Source of the DNA: Myxococcales bacterium
Lineage (GTDB): Bacteria; Myxococcota_A; Polyangia; Haliangiales; Haliangiaceae
DNA length: 64,000 nucleotides
Reading direction: 5' to 3'
NCBI GenBank assembly: GCA_016717005.1
Contig: JADJUF010000001.1
Location: 310,001 to 374,000 of the forward strand
A model generated the notes under the pieces. The model was given only the letters and a program-made list of their open reading frames with translations. It searched no databases and was not told where the DNA came from. Shown piece by piece: positions 62,359 to 64,000 of this stretch. A program made the position numbers and the translations under genes. The number at the start of each line of letters is the position of its first letter. Positions within the stretch are counted from its first letter, which is position 1.

Positions 62359-63318
62359 TCACTCGCCCGGCAGCAGCCGGCGCGCGACGTCGCGCACCGA
62401 CGCCGGGTAGATCGCCTGGGTCGCCACCAGCTTGAGCTCGGGCTTGGGCATGGCGCGCAGCACGCGACCGACCTGGTCGCCGCTGAGCCGTGGGTTGGTC
62501 AGGAGCGCGCGCCGGACCTCGGGCGTGCGCAGCCACGCCTGGTTCGCGACGATGAGCTCGAGCAGCGGCCCCGGCAACATGCCCATGCGCGCGATCGCAG
62601 CGACCTCGGGCGGCGTGATCCGCGGGTTGCGCAAGAGGCCCTCCCACGCCGCCTTGCCCAGGATCCGCTCGACCGCGATCCGGTCGTCGCGCTCGCCGGT
62701 GCGCGCCAGACGGAGCTGATCGGGCAGCGCCAGCCGCCGGACCCGCTCGAGGGCGTTCTTGGCCAGCGGCACGCTCGGCTCGGCCGCCGCGACCGCCGGC
62801 CGCGGCACCGCGACCGCCGGCGGCGGTGACGCGGGCGGGGGCACCGCCACCGCGGGGATCACCGAGGGCGCGGTCAGCTCATCGATGAACATCGGCGGCG
62901 TGCGCACGGTGTCGCCGGGGCGCGGCGCGCGCGACGGCGGGCGCAGCCGCGGGGTCGCGATGGTGCGCGCCTCGTCGCCCGCCTCGGCGCAGCACGCGTC
63001 GACCCAGGCCTCGATCTCGAGGTGGCGGGCGCGGAAGTCGGTGACCTCGTAGCCAGCGCCGGTCGGGAGCTTGTGCACCGCCCGGCCGTCGAGCTCCAGC
63101 GGCGCCCCCCGCGGACCGCGCAGGACCAGGCGCACCAGCTCGACGTCGAGATCGGGGCCGATCACCCCGCCGCGCGACAGGTGATCGCGCCAGCACCGCC
63201 CGACCTCATCGGCGGTCGTCAGCTGGATCTCGACCCGGGCCCGCCCGCGCGGCCCGCGTGTGGTCCGTCGCCCGGTCCGGACCTTGCGCTTGCCCGCTGG
63301 CTGCGGCGGCTCCCCCAT
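62359..63318 (-). CDS. hypothetical protein with PilZ-like N-terminus and helical repeats
   Basis: 319 aa. Basic N-terminus (KRKVRTGRRTTRGPRGRARV), then a PilZ-like segment (VEIQLTTADEVGRCWRDHLSRGGVIG...LDGRAVHKLPTGAGYEVTDF), though the RxxxR c-di-GMP motif is not convincing. A Pro/Ala/Val linker (about 145-180) leads to helical repeats (LLRNPRITPPEVAAIAR, LLTNPRLSGDQVGRVLR), HEAT-like in spacing. Cytoplasmic. Function unknown. Confidence 0.65.
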   Translation of the reverse strand: MGEPPQPAGKRKVRTGRRTTRGPRGRARVEIQLTTADEVGRCWRDHLSRGGVIGPDLDVELVRLVLRGPRGAPLELDGRAVHKLPTGAGYEVTDFRARHLEIEAWVDACCAEAGDEARTIATPRLRPPSRAPRPGDTVRTPPMFIDELTAPSVIPAVAVPPPASPPPAVAVPRPAVAAAEPSVPLAKNALERVRRLALPDQLRLARTGERDDRIAVERILGKAAWEGLLRNPRITPPEVAAIARMGMLPGPLLELIVANQAWLRTPEVRRALLTNPRLSGDQVGRVLRAMPKPELKLVATQAIYPASVRDVARRLLPGE

Positions 63319-63428
63319 TCCCCGATATTACCCCCTGTGCAGCCCGCTGCGCAGGCCGATGCGCGCGATCTCGGCGTCGCCGTCGACGCCGCCGCGCGGC
63401 CGCGACCTCGGCGCCCGGGCGCCCGAGA

Positions 63429-64000
<572 letters not shown>

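Overview
The window is very GC-rich DNA, densely packed on both strands, with many GTG and some TTG starts and frequent 1- or 4-base start/stop overlaps. The gene content points to a myxobacterium (Myxococcota). It includes two Ser/Thr protein kinases, many short-named lipoproteins (TonB/AgmX-like, MORN/YwqK repeats, RCC1 repeats, VIT/VWA, SUMF1), a multihaem cytochrome lipoprotein and RNase Y. This placement is an inference from gene families; no rRNA or tRNA was seen to confirm it.

Layout. 1-13.6 kb: envelope and lipoprotein genes (VIT/VWA protein, transglycosylase, TlpA-like thioredoxin, AgmX/PglI-like lipoprotein, MORN-repeat lipoprotein), with a dienoyl-CoA isomerase-like crotonase, a HExxH-YkgJ fusion, a 5'-3' exonuclease-like protein and a quinone oxidoreductase. 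13.6-17.8 kb: five-haem cytochrome lipoprotein, a partner lipoprotein, an M14 carboxypeptidase fused to MORN-like repeats, and a SUMF1-type protein. 18-24.8 kb: FGGY sugar kinase, AcpH-like protein, and an operon of two DUF4139 proteins with an RlmK-like methyltransferase. 24.8-32.3 kb: lipoprotein, kinase-TPR-RCC1 operon, phospholipase D-like lipoprotein, M28 peptidase with a divergent TetR regulator and a clear operator. 32.5-40.9 kb: AidB-like acyl-CoA dehydrogenase, rsmE with a rhodanese lipoprotein, a peptide-binding lipoprotein, PBP4-type D-Ala-D-Ala carboxypeptidase. 40.9-46.8 kb: rubrerythrin, an inositol-lipid cluster (nucleotidyltransferase, CDP-alcohol phosphatidyltransferase, inositol-phosphate synthase), ABC1 kinase, and an RHH/zinc-ribbon regulator facing repeated operator-like sites. 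46.9-52.2 kb: a tightly overlapped operon (DUF3501, lipoprotein, SDR, LON domain), mrp and ribA, then def and folB. 52.4-55.9 kb: DCC protein, membrane Ser/Thr kinase, SspB-like adaptor, thioesterase. 56-61.7 kb: a complete isc iron-sulfur operon headed by a MerR-family regulator. 61.9-64 kb: two hypothetical proteins and the 3' part of rny.

Signals not explained by gene content. (1) All seven convergent gene gaps longer than about 50 bp contain repeats: a 164-bp foldback whose tips are the stop codons of both flanking genes, two arrays of roughly 60-70-bp units, arrays of period 11, 14 and 17, and one 17-bp duplication of a gene end. (2) At least nine genes have a TANNNT -10 box 5-10 bases upstream of the start codon with no Shine-Dalgarno sequence, so they are probably transcribed leaderless. 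(3) Three genes carry single frameshifts, one of them in a (CG)7 tract of the TetR gene.

All functions are read from sequence motifs; no database search was run.
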